DNA of 6,713 nucleotides from the NCBI GenBank assembly GCA_002861585.1, contig PJQJ01000025.1:7299-14011 (forward strand). The letters run 5' to 3'. Numbering within the stretch: the first letter of the stretch is position 1; each line of letters starts with the position of its first letter. A model generated the notes under the pieces. That model had not been told where the DNA came from. It saw only the letters and a program-made list of their open reading frames with translations, and did not search any database. The position numbers and the translations under genes were made by a program. Source of the DNA: Candidatus Saccharimonadota bacterium. Lineage in GTDB: Bacteria > Patescibacteriota > Saccharimonadia > Saccharimonadales > Saccharimonadaceae. Below, in pieces: positions 6,268 to 6,713 of the stretch.

Positions 6268-6326
6268 TGAACCTGTAACCCCATCCTAGTACCGGGCTCA
6301 CCCCTATACAACTGGATTACCAGGGC
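6268..6326 (-). pseudogene. Degenerate tRNA-like remnant related to the adjacent tRNA-Arg
   Basis: On the minus strand this begins GCCCTGGTA like a tRNA acceptor stem and continues through a D-loop-like AGTTGTATA, an anticodon-like region, a GGATGGGGTTACAGG stretch and a T-loop-like GGTTC. It then stops: the 3' half of the T arm and the 3' acceptor strand are absent. By hand alignment about two thirds of the 60 bases match the intact tRNA-Arg next door, with one inserted base near the anticodon. The D and anticodon stems do not pair properly. It is best read as an old tandem duplicate or a partial copy left by an insertion. Confidence 0.6.
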
Positions 6327-6339
6327 ATACTATTGCTAT

Positions 6340-6369
6340 TTGTATAAAATATGTTATTGTAAGTATAGT
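6340..6369 (+). promoter_or_regulatory. Possible promoter of the GC-rich small gene
   Basis: This AT-rich stretch sits directly before the GC-rich segment. TATAGT (6364-6369) matches five of six -10 bases and has TTGTAT 18 bases upstream as a weak -35. TAAAAT (6345-6350) is an alternative -10. Using TATAGT, the 5' leader would be about 60 bases. Confidence 0.3.
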
Positions 6370-6436
6370 TACTCTGGACTCGTTTCAGGGTTTCTGGTCC
6401 TGACCAATTCGACGAATCCCTAAGGGGGAGTCAAAA

Positions 6437-6619
6437 GTGTTTCGCGACGAATTTGATGAGGAGGGGCCGGACATGTCCGAGCTCTACGCCGACCTCTGCA
6501 GTCGGGATAACCACGTCCACTGCCAGGGCGGCCCGCACAACGGGCACTGGAACGACAACGAGGGCATGAGCAATCTCATCCTGCAGCAGCTGAAGGACGG
6601 CACTTCTCCTCTGCTCTAG
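6437..6619 (+). CDS. Small GC-rich ORF, His/Cys-rich hypothetical protein (60 or 48 aa)
   Basis: I do not recognise this protein. It starts with GTG at 6437, six bases after the strong Shine-Dalgarno GGGGGAG (6424-6430). A second start, ATG at 6473, also has a good site (GAGGAGG, 6458-6464) and would give 48 aa. Coding is supported by codon third positions: 50 of 60 are G or C, against 8 of the first 30 in the gene at 926. The N-terminus is acidic. The middle contains Cys21, His26, His28, Cys29, His34 and His37 in one short stretch, a plausible metal site. There is no signal peptide or membrane segment. Its base composition differs sharply from the rest of the window, suggesting horizontal origin or a special gene class. 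A long perfect hairpin follows 15 bases after the stop. A structured RNA rather than a protein cannot be excluded. Confidence 0.55.
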   Translation: MFRDEFDEEGPDMSELYADLCSRDNHVHCQGGPHNGHWNDNEGMSNLILQQLKDGTSPLL

Positions 6620-6634
6620 CAGAGCTCGTCCTCC

Positions 6635-6694
6635 GAAAGGAGGGGCGACGCCACAGCGGCTCAGTACCATGAGCCCAGCGTCGCCCCTCCTTTC
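6635..6694 (+). terminator. Long GC-rich stem-loop after the small ORF (possible terminator or structured RNA)
   Basis: Bases 6635-6651 pair perfectly with 6678-6694, a 17-bp stem. Inside it a second hairpin pairs GGCTCA (6658-6663) with TGAGCC (6670-6675) around a six-base loop. Its position just after the stop codon suggests transcription termination, but the U-tract is poor (TTTCTGG). The 5' arm contains AAAGGAGG and the 3' arm CCTCCTTTCT, the sequences of a strong Shine-Dalgarno site and of the common bacterial 16S 3' tail. Confidence 0.55.
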
Positions 6695-6713
6695 TGGCAA
6701 TTCCTACTCATAC

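Noticed and set aside
6268..6326. The remnant as a second working tRNA
   Set aside because: The D and anticodon stems do not pair, and the 3' half of the T arm and the acceptor strand are missing.
6431..6700. An 89-codon open frame on the minus strand opposite the GC-rich small gene
   Set aside because: It reads through both arms of the perfect hairpin, has no ribosome site and looks like an antisense by-product of GC-rich codons; the plus-strand frame has a good start signal and a hairpin after its stop.
1..6713. CRISPR arrays, insertion sequences, riboswitches or a phage-defence system
   Set aside because: No regularly spaced repeats, transposase or integrase motifs, known riboswitch cores or defence-gene combination could be seen.

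Overview
The window looks like a piece of a small-genome bacterium of the candidate phyla radiation. Candidatus Saccharibacteria (TM7) is my best guess, inferred from gene content and style: short envelope genes, a membrane-anchored sortase beside a surface protein, a two-TM PH-domain protein overlapping a membrane-anchored parvulin, and start codons pressed against -10 boxes with no ribosome binding site. It is not proven. Every gene reads through in the standard code.

Layout. (1) 1-1966, plus strand: an endonuclease/exonuclease/phosphatase (EEP) family hydrolase, then an unrecognised helical soluble protein; both appear to be transcribed from promoters almost touching the ATG. (2) 1967-2060: convergent intergenic spacer with an imperfect inverted repeat. 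(3) 4380 down to 2061, minus strand: a three-gene envelope operon, in transcription order a secreted CHRD-like protein with an EF-hand-like loop and a C-terminal anchor, a sortase, and a PAP2 lipid phosphatase. (4) 6028 down to 4442, minus strand: a two-gene operon in which a bacterial PH-domain membrane protein overlaps the start of a membrane-anchored PpiC/parvulin foldase. (5) 6097-6326, minus strand: a complete tRNA-Arg(CCT) with its own -10 box and a clear intrinsic terminator, preceded by a decayed tRNA-like copy lacking its 3' part. (6) 6330-6713, plus strand: a very different GC-rich segment with a small ORF (60 or 48 codons) rich in His and Cys, led by a strong Shine-Dalgarno sequence and followed by a 17-bp perfect stem whose arms read like a Shine-Dalgarno and the 16S anti-Shine-Dalgarno tail.

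How it fits together. Regions 3 and 4 form an envelope-biogenesis neighbourhood: export and possible sortase attachment of a Ca2+-binding-like surface protein, lipid-phosphate turnover by PAP2, and extracytoplasmic folding by the parvulin. The best candidates for something undescribed are the sortase/CHRD-like pair with a non-canonical sorting signal, and the GC-rich micro-gene with its SD/anti-SD hairpin next to a tRNA remnant.
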